This document shows positions 30,436 through 38,918 of a stretch of DNA of 64,000 nt, one piece after another. The position numbers and the translations under genes are program-made. Under the pieces are notes generated by a model. That model was not told the origin of the DNA. It worked only from the letters and a program-made list of their open reading frames with translations, and searched no databases. Source of the stretch: Methylovulum miyakonense HT12 (lineage in GTDB: Bacteria > Pseudomonadota > Gammaproteobacteria > Methylococcales > Methylomonadaceae); contig NZ_KB913025.1 of assembly GCF_000384075.1 (NCBI RefSeq), positions 188,238-252,237 of the forward strand, in the 5' to 3' direction. Within the stretch, counting starts at the first letter, position 1. Each line of letters starts with the position of its first letter.

Positions 30436-31275
30436 ATGATCCATATTGGCAAAACCAATACCCTAAAAATCGTTAAACAACAAGGTGCTGATTTTTATCT
30501 CGGCGATGAAACTTCCAATAAAATTTTGTTAGTCGACAAAGCGCCTACCCATTGCCAGCTTAATGACAGCTTGGAGGTGTTTGTTTATGTCGATACGGAC
30601 GGGCATTTGGCCGCCACCAGAAAGATACCCTTAGCGCAAGTGGACGAAATTGCCTGGTTACCCGTCGTATCCGTCAACTATACGGGTGCGTTCCTAGCCT
30701 GGGGATTGCCAAAAGACTTATTGGTGCCTTTTAGCGAGCAACACTTGGAAATGGAAGTCGGCCACTCATATTTGGTCAAACTGTTCCTTGACGACAAAAG
30801 CCGCGTTGTGGCGACCACCAAAATAAACCGCTTCCTGGCCGAAACATCCGTGTATTTCAAAGCGGGTGAAAAAGTGTCGCTGCTGATCGCTGAAAAAACC
30901 GACTTAGGCATTAAGGCCATTATCAACCACACCCACTGGGGTATGCTGTATCACAATGAACTGTTCCAAACCGTCCAAATTGGCCAAAAATTGGACGGTT
31001 ATATCAAACAAATCAGGGAAGACTTAAAAATTGACCTGACTTTGCATCAGCCAGGTTATGGCAAGGTTGAGCCGCTCACAGAAACGATTTTGGCAAAATT
31101 GCAAGCCAATAATGGCGTGCTCATGTTGAGTGACAAAAGCCCGCCCGAAGCGATTTATGCGGCCTTTGGCGTGAGTAAAAAAGCTTTCAAACAAGCGATT
31201 GGGGCTTTATATAAAGACCATAAAATCATTTTAGACAAAACCGCTATCAAGCTGGTCAACCCACAATCACGGTAG
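30436..31275 (+). CDS. cvfB: CvfB-like S1-domain RNA-binding protein
   Basis: A 279-residue protein. I start at 30436 (MIHIGKTNTLKIV), preceded by GAGAG, instead of the longer frame that overlaps the NlpC gene. It carries tandem S1/OB-fold units (FYLGDETSNKILLVDK..., then VSVNYTGAFLAWGLPKDLLVPFSEQ, then LGIKAIINHTHWGMLYHNELF) and a C-terminal winged helix (PEAIYAAFGVSKKAFKQAIGALYKDHKI). This is the CvfB/YitL arrangement; these proteins bind RNA and affect virulence or growth, with an uncertain precise role. It is 9 bases from the next gene. Confidence 0.9.
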   Translation: MIHIGKTNTLKIVKQQGADFYLGDETSNKILLVDKAPTHCQLNDSLEVFVYVDTDGHLAATRKIPLAQVDEIAWLPVVSVNYTGAFLAWGLPKDLLVPFSEQHLEMEVGHSYLVKLFLDDKSRVVATTKINRFLAETSVYFKAGEKVSLLIAEKTDLGIKAIINHTHWGMLYHNELFQTVQIGQKLDGYIKQIREDLKIDLTLHQPGYGKVEPLTETILAKLQANNGVLMLSDKSPPEAIYAAFGVSKKAFKQAIGALYKDHKIILDKTAIKLVNPQSR

Positions 31276-31283
31276 GGGCATTT

Positions 31284-32150
31284 ATGGGGCGGTATGATCG
31301 GGATTCCGGGCGATATTCACGGTTTCAATCCAAACAGTCAAGTGGCATACCTACGGTTGTGGTATTTATACTGATAGTCTGTTCCGCACTGGCTGGCTTT
31401 TTCGCCAGGCCTTTCATTGACTCGCTCATCGAACCCGCCAGCCGCTTGCTTACATTAGCAGACGGGCCCGCAAAATCCCCCGAAGCAAAGCCAACAACTG
31501 AAACCAAGGCTCCAGAAGCAGAAGCAGCCACCGGGACATTTGAACAATTGGAAACGCCTCCGGCCGTGGTCATCTTACCGGAACTCGATAGTAGCGACAG
31601 CGAAATCCGCAACGCCATCACTACAGTTTCGCCGGAACTTGCACCTTGGTTGAAAGGTGAAGGTTTAATCAGAAAGTTTATGGTGCTAGTGAATGATTTT
31701 TCACAAGGATTGCGGATTAACAAGCATCTGGATTTTATAAAATTGCCGCAAAGCCTTACGGTTAAGGAAACCAATGACGGTATCTTTATTGCACCTGAAA
31801 GCTACCAACGCTACAACGCATTGGCCATGGCAATTGACCATATTGACGTAACCGCCTTAAGCACCGTGTACAAAACCTTCAACCCATTGCTACTACAGGT
31901 ATTCAAGGAATTCAGCTATCCAGAGGATTACCCTATAGAAACCATGTTGAATAAAGCGGCTATGGAAATTTTGTCAGCGCCGATTATCGAGGGGCCGATT
32001 CCATTAACAAAACAATCCGTCCGCTATCAGTTTGCCGATCCACAGTTGGAAGCACTAAACCCGGTACACAAACAAATGCTACGCATGGGCCCGGAGAACA
32101 CAAGGATAATTCAAGATAAGGTGAGGGACTTGCTAGGCGTTGTTAAATAA
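31284..32150 (+). CDS. DUF3014 membrane protein
   Basis: A 288-residue protein with a charged N terminus, one membrane helix at about 23-40 (PTVVVFILIVCSALAGFFA), a Pro/Ala/Glu-rich linker, then a DUF3014 domain (SPELAPWLKGEGLIRKFMVLVNDFSQGLRI..., ending VHKQMLRMGPENTRIIQDKVRDL). It is probably a periplasm-facing inner-membrane protein. The family has no established function. It follows cvfB by 9 bases and looks co-transcribed. Confidence 0.85.
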   Translation: MGRYDRDSGRYSRFQSKQSSGIPTVVVFILIVCSALAGFFARPFIDSLIEPASRLLTLADGPAKSPEAKPTTETKAPEAEAATGTFEQLETPPAVVILPELDSSDSEIRNAITTVSPELAPWLKGEGLIRKFMVLVNDFSQGLRINKHLDFIKLPQSLTVKETNDGIFIAPESYQRYNALAMAIDHIDVTALSTVYKTFNPLLLQVFKEFSYPEDYPIETMLNKAAMEILSAPIIEGPIPLTKQSVRYQFADPQLEALNPVHKQMLRMGPENTRIIQDKVRDLLGVVK

Positions 32151-32207
32151 ATCAAAATTCAGATAAAGCCACCCATTTTTAACGCCAGTTAAATTTTTAT
32201 TAGGTTA

Positions 32208-33301
32208 TAAGTAATTTGACATAAGTTTTATGGTATAAAATATAAGCTTTTTGAGCCACCGCCCCCATGCCACGTTTAAAATTTGTCCGGCCACTCAGCG
32301 ACACAGACAAGCAAGAGTTGGATGCGCTTTACAAGACCCACCCAAACTTTAAGGTGCGAAGACGCGCCCACGCCTTGTTGCTGAGCGGCAGCGGGCATAC
32401 GATAAACCAGCTACAAGCCATTTTCCAGGTTGACCGTGACCCTATCAGCCAGTGGATCAACCGCTTCAACGCGCAAGGTGTCGGCGGGCTTGGGGATTTA
32501 CCGCGCTCCGGGCGTCCACCGATTTACACGCCCGAAGAAATCGCACTGTTCCGGGCCCAATTGGACGAAGAACCGCGCCAAATCAAGCAGGCCCAAGCCC
32601 TTCTGGAGGCCCGGACCCGGAAAAAGTCGGCGACCGGGACGTTAAGGCGCATTTTAAAAAAACCGGTTATTCATGGCGGCGGTGCAGGCGCTCCGTAAAA
32701 GGAAGGCGTTGTGCCAATGGCTTTGCCAAGGCCAAAGCCATCCAAACCGTCATGAAACAATGGGCCGATGAAGACAAAATCAGCCTGTACTATTTTGACG
32801 AGTCAGGCTTCAGCACCGCGTCCTCCGTGCCTTACGCCTGGCAACCCAAAGGCCGGACGTTGGAAATCCCCTGTTTCCATAGCCAGCGCCTCAATGTCCT
32901 GGGGTTTGTTTCCCGGGACAGCCGGTCTTTTTTCCACACCGTTGAAGGGCGCGTCAAAACAGAACAGGTGGCCGGGGCCTTCGACCTGTTTGCCGCACAC
33001 TATGGCGACGGCTACGCCGTCCATAAAAAACCGTGCGTCGTCATTATTGACAACGCTTCCATGCACACCAGCCGTGCCTTTTTGGCACGCCGCGACGACT
33101 GGATGGCGCAAGGTGTCGTGTTGCATTATCTGCCGCCCTATAGCCCTGAGCTTAACCTGATCGAAATCGTCTGGCGCAAGATCAAGTATGAATGGCTGCC
33201 CCTATCGTGCTATGCCAGTTACGGGACATTGAAACAGGCCGTATTGGACATCCTTTCAAAATTCGGCGATGAATACCGGGTTACTTTTGTGTAATTACTT
33301 A
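32208..33301 (+). mobile_element. IS630-family insertion sequence
   Basis: Imperfect terminal inverted repeats are visible: ATAAGTAATTTGACATAAGT starting at 32207, and the complement of ACTTTTGTGTAATTACTTAT at 33283-33302. Both ends are flanked by TA (32208-32209 and 33300-33301), the target duplicated by IS630-type elements. The right repeat overlaps the transposase stop codon. The total length is about 1.1 kb. It encodes one transposase in two overlapping frames. Confidence 0.85.
32267..33294 (+). CDS. IS630-family transposase requiring a -1 frameshift
   Basis: The first frame (32267-32698) gives a helix-turn-helix domain, with motifs VRRRAHALLLS and INQLQAIFQVDRDPISQWI. The second frame, joined by a -1 slip at A7 (TTTTAAAAAAACC, run at 32656-32662), continues ILKKTGYSWRRCRR into the DDE domain. 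Catalytic residues are in LYYFDESGFS, VVIIDNASMH and SPELNLIEIVWRKIKYEW. The joined product would be 342 residues. The slippery run at the same relative place as in the first IS630-type copy argues for programmed frameshifting. All DDE residues are intact. Confidence 0.88.
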
Positions 33302-33633
33302 TCCATGCTCCAAACATGATTCAGACAAACTACGCTTACCCTCTGCGAAGATTAAAGATAACAATGGGTCATAAAAGTCCGTTATTATCCGTAACTACCC
33401 ATAGATAGTTACGGGGTTGTAACAGCCGGAACAATGGTTCCAGCGTTTACTTCATCAAGGTTAGAATTAGTTTCCCTATCGCAGTGGAATCAAAATGATA
33501 GGGACAAAAATGCATTCCAGCATCCAATAGCCAATAGCCACTAAGCCGTGTTGTTAAAACAGAACCTAAAGCCACTTAGGATGGTTAACTGGAACAAGAT
33601 AACCCGTAACCCAATGGGCTAAAAATTGTCACC
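33302..33633. other. Gene-free stretch between IS630 and hns-like gene
   Basis: About 330 bases. I see no gene, tRNA fragment or attachment-site repeat. AATAGCC occurs twice in close tandem (33526-33540) within CCAATAGCCAATAGCCACTA. It may be the downstream side of the hns-like transcript. Confidence 0.35.
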
Positions 33634-33978
33634 TTATATGATAAAGTCATCAAGCGTTTTTCCAGTGCCTATCAGTTCAACCAACCAAGCGGGCTTTCTG
33701 CCATTACCGCTCCACGTTTGGGAATGGTTGTCTGGATTACGGTATTTAGCTTCAGCACGCCCTTTTTTATTTTTGGTGGACACTGTTTTGTCTGCCAACA
33801 ATTCTTCTATTGTGAATCCAGATTCTTCAGCCATTGAAACGAACTTGTTGATCAGTTCCTTTTTATCGGCAACTTTTCTGAGCTCAATCGCTTTATTGAT
33901 ATTGTCTTGTAATCTGCTTAAGTCTTTTATCGGGAAATTTTTTAAATCATTTACCGAAAGGTTTATCAAATCATTCAT
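33634..33978 (-). CDS. H-NS family nucleoid protein
   Basis: A 114-residue protein. The N-terminal part is helical and would dimerise (NDLKNFPIKDLSRLQDNINKAIELRKVADKKELI). The C terminus is the H-NS DNA-binding motif YRNPDNHSQTWSGNGRKPAWL, near the consensus YRNPxNPxQTWSGRGRxPxW. H-NS proteins bind AT-rich curved DNA and silence horizontally acquired genes. Its position next to an AT-rich methyltransferase operon makes it either a silencer carried with that region or part of it. Orientation is the same as that operon. Confidence 0.9.
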   Translation of the reverse strand: MNDLINLSVNDLKNFPIKDLSRLQDNINKAIELRKVADKKELINKFVSMAEESGFTIEELLADKTVSTKNKKGRAEAKYRNPDNHSQTWSGNGRKPAWLVELIGTGKTLDDFII

Positions 33979-34098
33979 ATGCTATTATCTCTTTAATTGT
34001 AAAAAATATATTTTACCTTAAAAATAAAATCCAATTGCAAAGATATAATAAACCGATTGATTGTTTAGTTAGGCATAGGTAAAACAATTACTATTTGA

Positions 34099-35940
34099 TT
34101 ATTTAGAAAAATCTAAGCCAACACGGGACATTGTTGCACCGAATCGTTGAAGTAAATTCAGGGCGTATTCGTATTGGAGCTGTGCAACAATTCGTACTTT
34201 GTGCTTTTCCATTGTTATATGCTCATCGTTTGGATTTTTGCTAGGCCGAAAAATTTGTAATTCTTTGGATTCAATATCAAAAACCCCATTGTTTGCTGCA
34301 ATCATTTGCTCCCAAACTAGGTTAGAGTGTAAGTAGCCGCTACGATGAATGGTAAAAGTACAAATTTTCTTATCAATTTCAAGAAAAACAAAAATATTGA
34401 GGTTCACCTCTTCAATCGCTTTTTGTTCACCAATCTCCGTTAATTCAACGGCAACAAACGGCATTGAACCTTCAACTCGACGATATAAACCAGCTGTTTT
34501 TTGTTCTGGTACTAAATCACAGGCCGGGGATAAGCATATCCAATATTCTTTTTCTGGCCCGTTATCAAGTTCCAAAATGTGCCCAGTGGTCAAATGGTAG
34601 CCATCAACGGGTTTCGTGTTGTTATAACAGTTAATGTGCTTATTTATTTTTTTTAACTCGGGATCAATATTGGTTTTAGATTGTTTTTCAGGTGCAACAG
34701 TATCATCTTTATTTTTAATGTCCGCGATATTGATCTTAATATTACAGTGTTTAGCAATTACATCTGCTGTATCGTAGGTCTTCAAGTGCGATGTAAGTTT
34801 ATCGGCAAACGTACTAATGTCTTTTCTCAACACGTCACCTAATGCTTCCCAATGTTTACTGACAGTATTGTTAATTAGTTGTTTTTGGGCATAGGCCTTT
34901 GTTTCAAGCAATTCCATTAACCAGCCCGCTTGTAAGTAATTATTTTCAAGAATTTCAGATTCGGCTATTACGCCACGGTCATCCATAAGGAAACGCATTT
35001 GGCTCATTAACAGCCTATGTGGTTTTGGACACCATTCGTGCAAAGCATCCAATAACTTTTCTGGGAGTGTATCGGGCGGATTATTTTTTTTGACTACAGT
35101 AACAAACAGGCAATCCGTTCTAATCCAATTGATGTCAGTTTCTGGTGAAGCGGTTGATACATGACCTAAAGATTCAATTGATAATTTTTCTTTTATTTCG
35201 TTTTCTTTTTTCAATAACAACCATTTAATAATATCAATAGGCTTAATATTTAAACTTTTAGGTCGTTGTTTGTGCAATGCTATTATATTTTTCCCTTCAG
35301 GTTGCCTCAGTATCTGATTACAACCATTTTCTTTTGTAGCACGATAATTCAGGTATACCTGCTCGGTAATTTCAGCATTGAGCTTATCGATAATTTTTTC
35401 ATCTTCATCTTCCCAAATACCAAGTTGTGACTTAATTTTTTCTTCTTCGCCATGCAAAAATGCAAGTTTCTCATCAGTACAAGTTAAGCCCAAAGTAATA
35501 TCACGAGCCACGTCCTTTATTTCAGCGTTTGTGTAAACAACCACCATATTAAAATGGTTGTTACTAGCGAGTTTCCTAAGGATTTTGATGGCTTTTTCGC
35601 CTGTATCGTTAAGATTGAAGTCCAATATCATCAAATCGCTGTGAATCAAATGCGGGGCAATAACTTCTTCGCCTTTAAAAGGGATATTGCTGCCGTCATG
35701 AACATCAACTAGCCAAGGCTTTTCTTTATGCCGACAAAATTGAAGAATGTCTTTGACAGTTTTAACATCGTCAAGCTTACCTTTCCATGCTCCGTTTTCG
35801 TTTAATTCCTTTGCTATCATGCCATCCAAGGAAGGAAATTCATCATCAATCACCACGACTGTGCGAATAGGGTCTATGTAAACCTCTTTTATTAAATCAC
35901 GATATTCGCTTGTTGCTGCCACGACAGCCGCCTTACTCAT
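34099..35940 (-). CDS. Receiver-domain protein of a methyltransferase/GHKL system
   Basis: A 613-residue protein. The N-terminal 150 residues look like a phospho-receiver: TVVVIDDEFP (acid pocket Asp32-Asp33), LMILDFNLNDTGEKAI (phospho-acceptor Asp107) and MVVVYTNAE (Thr137). The distance from the acid pocket to Asp107 is about 75 residues, against about 40 in ordinary receivers, so there is an insertion. The remaining 450 residues have no DNA-binding or output domain I recognise. A distinctive stretch is YWICLSPACDLVPEQ at 467-480, and no nuclease motif is evident. It overlaps the upstream ATPase gene by 8 bases, so the pair is coupled. It may resemble a receiver family found beside Hsp90-like ATPases in restriction loci; that is recollection. 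Confidence 0.75.
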   Translation of the reverse strand: MSKAAVVAATSEYRDLIKEVYIDPIRTVVVIDDEFPSLDGMIAKELNENGAWKGKLDDVKTVKDILQFCRHKEKPWLVDVHDGSNIPFKGEEVIAPHLIHSDLMILDFNLNDTGEKAIKILRKLASNNHFNMVVVYTNAEIKDVARDITLGLTCTDEKLAFLHGEEEKIKSQLGIWEDEDEKIIDKLNAEITEQVYLNYRATKENGCNQILRQPEGKNIIALHKQRPKSLNIKPIDIIKWLLLKKENEIKEKLSIESLGHVSTASPETDINWIRTDCLFVTVVKKNNPPDTLPEKLLDALHEWCPKPHRLLMSQMRFLMDDRGVIAESEILENNYLQAGWLMELLETKAYAQKQLINNTVSKHWEALGDVLRKDISTFADKLTSHLKTYDTADVIAKHCNIKINIADIKNKDDTVAPEKQSKTNIDPELKKINKHINCYNNTKPVDGYHLTTGHILELDNGPEKEYWICLSPACDLVPEQKTAGLYRRVEGSMPFVAVELTEIGEQKAIEEVNLNIFVFLEIDKKICTFTIHRSGYLHSNLVWEQMIAANNGVFDIESKELQIFRPSKNPNDEHITMEKHKVRIVAQLQYEYALNLLQRFGATMSRVGLDFSK

Positions 35941-38902
35941 ATTTCGCCCCTTTAAAATCTATCATGAAGTTTGCGCCGGGCAGCTTTTTGAGATTCCCGT
36001 CTTGAATGTAATCAATGGTATGTCCGCCTACCGCTAAATTGGCGCGGCATAGATATAGCCCTACACCGCGCCCGCCCCGAAGCTTACGGGTGAAGAACAG
36101 GCTAAATAAATGTTTAAGATCATCTTCTTCAACCCCGGGGCCATTATCGGCAACAATGACTTTGCCATCGGCAATATCCAAAAGTATTGTTTTAGGTTCG
36201 GCATCGCTTTGGCTGACCCAATAAGCAGCGTTATTGACTAAATTGATGAACACCGGATAAATTCGCGCAGGTTGTTCGTAAACGCTAAAACGCCTAAAGC
36301 TGGGTGTTGCTTCTAGGATAATTTTGCGGTCTGCCAGATTACTACCCATGAAACCTTGAATATAATCAAGCAATTTATCGCCTGTTAGCCAAGTTTTGAT
36401 TTTTTCACCGGATAATTTAAGTGGCGATAAAAACCGCAATCTATCAGCCAAGGACTCATGCGCGGTTTTGACGGCGAGATAAGCGGAGGTAGTTTTTATG
36501 GATTCAGGCATTTCGCGTAAGCCGCGTGACATAGTCATATCCAAGCCTTCAATTTCGTGGCCGATAAATTCCACGGTAATGCCCAATTGGGCCAGGGCAT
36601 TCAATTCATCCAGCTTTTTATTTAAATTCGCCGATTCTTCTAGGGTGAAACTGATTAACGCCTCCACATCCACGCTTTCTTGCAGGCTTTTTAGCACTGA
36701 AATATACGGCTCGAATACTTCGGCGTTTTTGCTGTCTTGGCGGTCACGCTCCCTATCAAATTCATCCAGTGTTTGCGCCAAAGAGATGCGCTGATGTTCC
36801 AAATCGTCCAGCAAGGGCAGCATTTCAAGATGGTAGCTTTTGTTGCGCTCTTCGGTCAGTTGCGAAACACGCTTTAATTCGGCGTTAAGCAGTTCTGCGG
36901 CTTGGGCATTCCATTTGCGTAAACGGTTGTGTAAAAAGGCGGCGTTACGGTTTAGGTTGGAATAGGCAATCTCCGTGGATGATTTTGGCTTTAGGGTTTC
37001 CAGCTTTTTAGTCACGGTGTCGTTGAGCTGCACACATAATTCGGCAACTTCGCGGCTATCACGGCGAAAGGCTTTATACGGTTCTTCCAATATACCTAGG
37101 GAGCTAGGCGGCTGGCCTAGTGATAATTCGCGCACTTCATTTTTTAAGCCGGATAAGCGTTCCCTGAAAGCCAAAACTTCGTATTCATCATCGGGAAAAC
37201 CAATTCGGGCTTGGTCTGCCAGTTGCCTTAAGGCATATAAGGATTGCTGTAGTTTGACTGTAAAGTCTTGTAAGTTTTTGCGGAATTCTTTGCGTTTACG
37301 GGCTTTGACCTTTTTTTGAGCTTCGTTGGCTTTCAGTTTAGCATTGCTTTCTTGAGTTAAACGTAATGACTCTTTACGGTGTAAAGCTTTGGTTCCGAAA
37401 AATCTGTTCGCAGAAGCAATTAGAATATTTTCTACAAGATCTCTAAATACTTTTGAAGCCTTGTTGTCGATTATACCTTCCCGCCCTGCTTTATCTCTAA
37501 GGTTTGGGTTGTGCGATCGTGTTAATGCGATTCGCCCAAAAGTACGCCTATTTGACCAAAACTCGCGGCCTGCATGTTGAGAACGCCTCTTCTCAATTTC
37601 AAAAAAATCATTGTCTTCTCTACCATAAGGCATAACTCTTAAACCATTTCTGTAAATTAAAAGTCCGCCGTAGCGTTCTGATTGGCCTTTAAATTTACTC
37701 CAAACCTCAGCCGGATGAGTTGAATTCATTTCTAGTCCTTCATAAGATCCTAGACGTATACGAAATAATCCAACACGGCTATCAGAACGGGTAGGAACTT
37801 TTGCTTTCGGTATAATTTGAATTTCGCCCTCTAACCATTGGCCGAAAGCTTTGATGCGGCCTTTGAAAATACCCAACTCATCAACCGTACCATCAAGAAT
37901 ATGTTCCAGTTCTTCAAGATTGCATAAGTCAAACTCCCTATCACTAGAAATAATAGGACGGCTTAGTAAGCCTTCCCATGCAGTGACGGAAACATCAAAG
38001 TCTTCTGCCGCATAGCCCTGTAAGATTTCTGAAGCATCTACAAAAGGATCAGTAAAATTTTGCAAGGTTTCAAATAAACGATCTTGCGCTTTTTTAGCGG
38101 TTTCTTCTTCATCAAACGTAGTTTGATTCTTTAGTTGCGCCTCCAAATCGAAAGAAATATTGCCTATAAAAAGGGCTGTGCCATGTGTTTTTTTGCCGTT
38201 CCAAACATTCCATTGTTGTAAATGACGGGGTTCAAAAACAGTGGCAATCAATACTGTTTCAATGGCTTTGCTGGTTAATTGTTTATTTTCGTTCTCTTCT
38301 AATTCGTCAAAACTTTGCCAAGCAGCTTTTATACGTTGATCTCTCGCAAAATCCCGACCATCACCCCATAAATTACCCATTAAGCGGTCAAACATTTTGG
38401 GCAGTTGTTCCAACAGCTCATTGGGGTCATAAAATTCGATGATGGGGATTTCTATGTCTTGCAGATACAGGAAGGGGTTTTCAAATAAGCGCCAATCTAC
38501 CAAAGTGGCGACAAAAGGTTGGGTGGTTTTTTTGGAGACCAGTAATAACAAAGAGCCTAAATTAGCGGATGATAAACGGCCTATACCTTTTTGCCCTTGC
38601 TTGGGGCGTATAGGTAATTGATTTCTATCTGATACATCTAATGCTGCGCTTGAAGTTTTTGATTCTGTGCCGACCACTAGCCATTTTTCAATAAAGTCTT
38701 CCCGGCTCATGCCATGACCATCATCGACTATTGCCGCAATCGGCATTTCGCCATCAAAAATATGCAAAGCGACTTCTCGTGCATAGGCATCGTAGGCGTT
38801 TTTCCATAATTCGGAAACGGCGGTTGGGCAGTCGGCGATTTGCTCTCGCCCAAGGTGGTCTATGGTTCTGGCCCGTGTTTTAAAGGCTGCGGTTTCGATC
38901 AT
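35933..38902 (-). CDS. Double-GHKL protein: MORC/Hsp90-like ATPase plus histidine-kinase-like C terminus
   Basis: A 989-residue protein. The N-terminal Bergerat ATPase has ELWKNAYDAYA (31-41, Glu and Asn of the N-box), IVDDGHGMS (58-66), and KQGQKGIGRLSSANLG (101-116), all typical of MutL/MORC/Hsp90-like enzymes. A transducer-like segment follows with NLRDKAGREGII. Residues about 510-730 are highly charged helix, probably coiled coil. The C terminus is like a histidine kinase: VEFIGHEIEGL with His782, N-box INLVNNAAYW (886-895), DNGPG (919-923) and GGRGVGLYL (943-951). No membrane segment is present. It lies 16 bases after a cytosine methyltransferase and overlaps a receiver-domain gene. Function is inferred as a restriction/defence ATPase with a phospho-signalling module. 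Confidence 0.8.
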   Translation of the reverse strand: MIETAAFKTRARTIDHLGREQIADCPTAVSELWKNAYDAYAREVALHIFDGEMPIAAIVDDGHGMSREDFIEKWLVVGTESKTSSAALDVSDRNQLPIRPKQGQKGIGRLSSANLGSLLLLVSKKTTQPFVATLVDWRLFENPFLYLQDIEIPIIEFYDPNELLEQLPKMFDRLMGNLWGDGRDFARDQRIKAAWQSFDELEENENKQLTSKAIETVLIATVFEPRHLQQWNVWNGKKTHGTALFIGNISFDLEAQLKNQTTFDEEETAKKAQDRLFETLQNFTDPFVDASEILQGYAAEDFDVSVTAWEGLLSRPIISSDREFDLCNLEELEHILDGTVDELGIFKGRIKAFGQWLEGEIQIIPKAKVPTRSDSRVGLFRIRLGSYEGLEMNSTHPAEVWSKFKGQSERYGGLLIYRNGLRVMPYGREDNDFFEIEKRRSQHAGREFWSNRRTFGRIALTRSHNPNLRDKAGREGIIDNKASKVFRDLVENILIASANRFFGTKALHRKESLRLTQESNAKLKANEAQKKVKARKRKEFRKNLQDFTVKLQQSLYALRQLADQARIGFPDDEYEVLAFRERLSGLKNEVRELSLGQPPSSLGILEEPYKAFRRDSREVAELCVQLNDTVTKKLETLKPKSSTEIAYSNLNRNAAFLHNRLRKWNAQAAELLNAELKRVSQLTEERNKSYHLEMLPLLDDLEHQRISLAQTLDEFDRERDRQDSKNAEVFEPYISVLKSLQESVDVEALISFTLEESANLNKKLDELNALAQLGITVEFIGHEIEGLDMTMSRGLREMPESIKTTSAYLAVKTAHESLADRLRFLSPLKLSGEKIKTWLTGDKLLDYIQGFMGSNLADRKIILEATPSFRRFSVYEQPARIYPVFINLVNNAAYWVSQSDAEPKTILLDIADGKVIVADNGPGVEEDDLKHLFSLFFTRKLRGGRGVGLYLCRANLAVGGHTIDYIQDGNLKKLPGANFMIDFKGAKYE

Positions 38903-38918
38903 AGAAGGTCAACTGATA

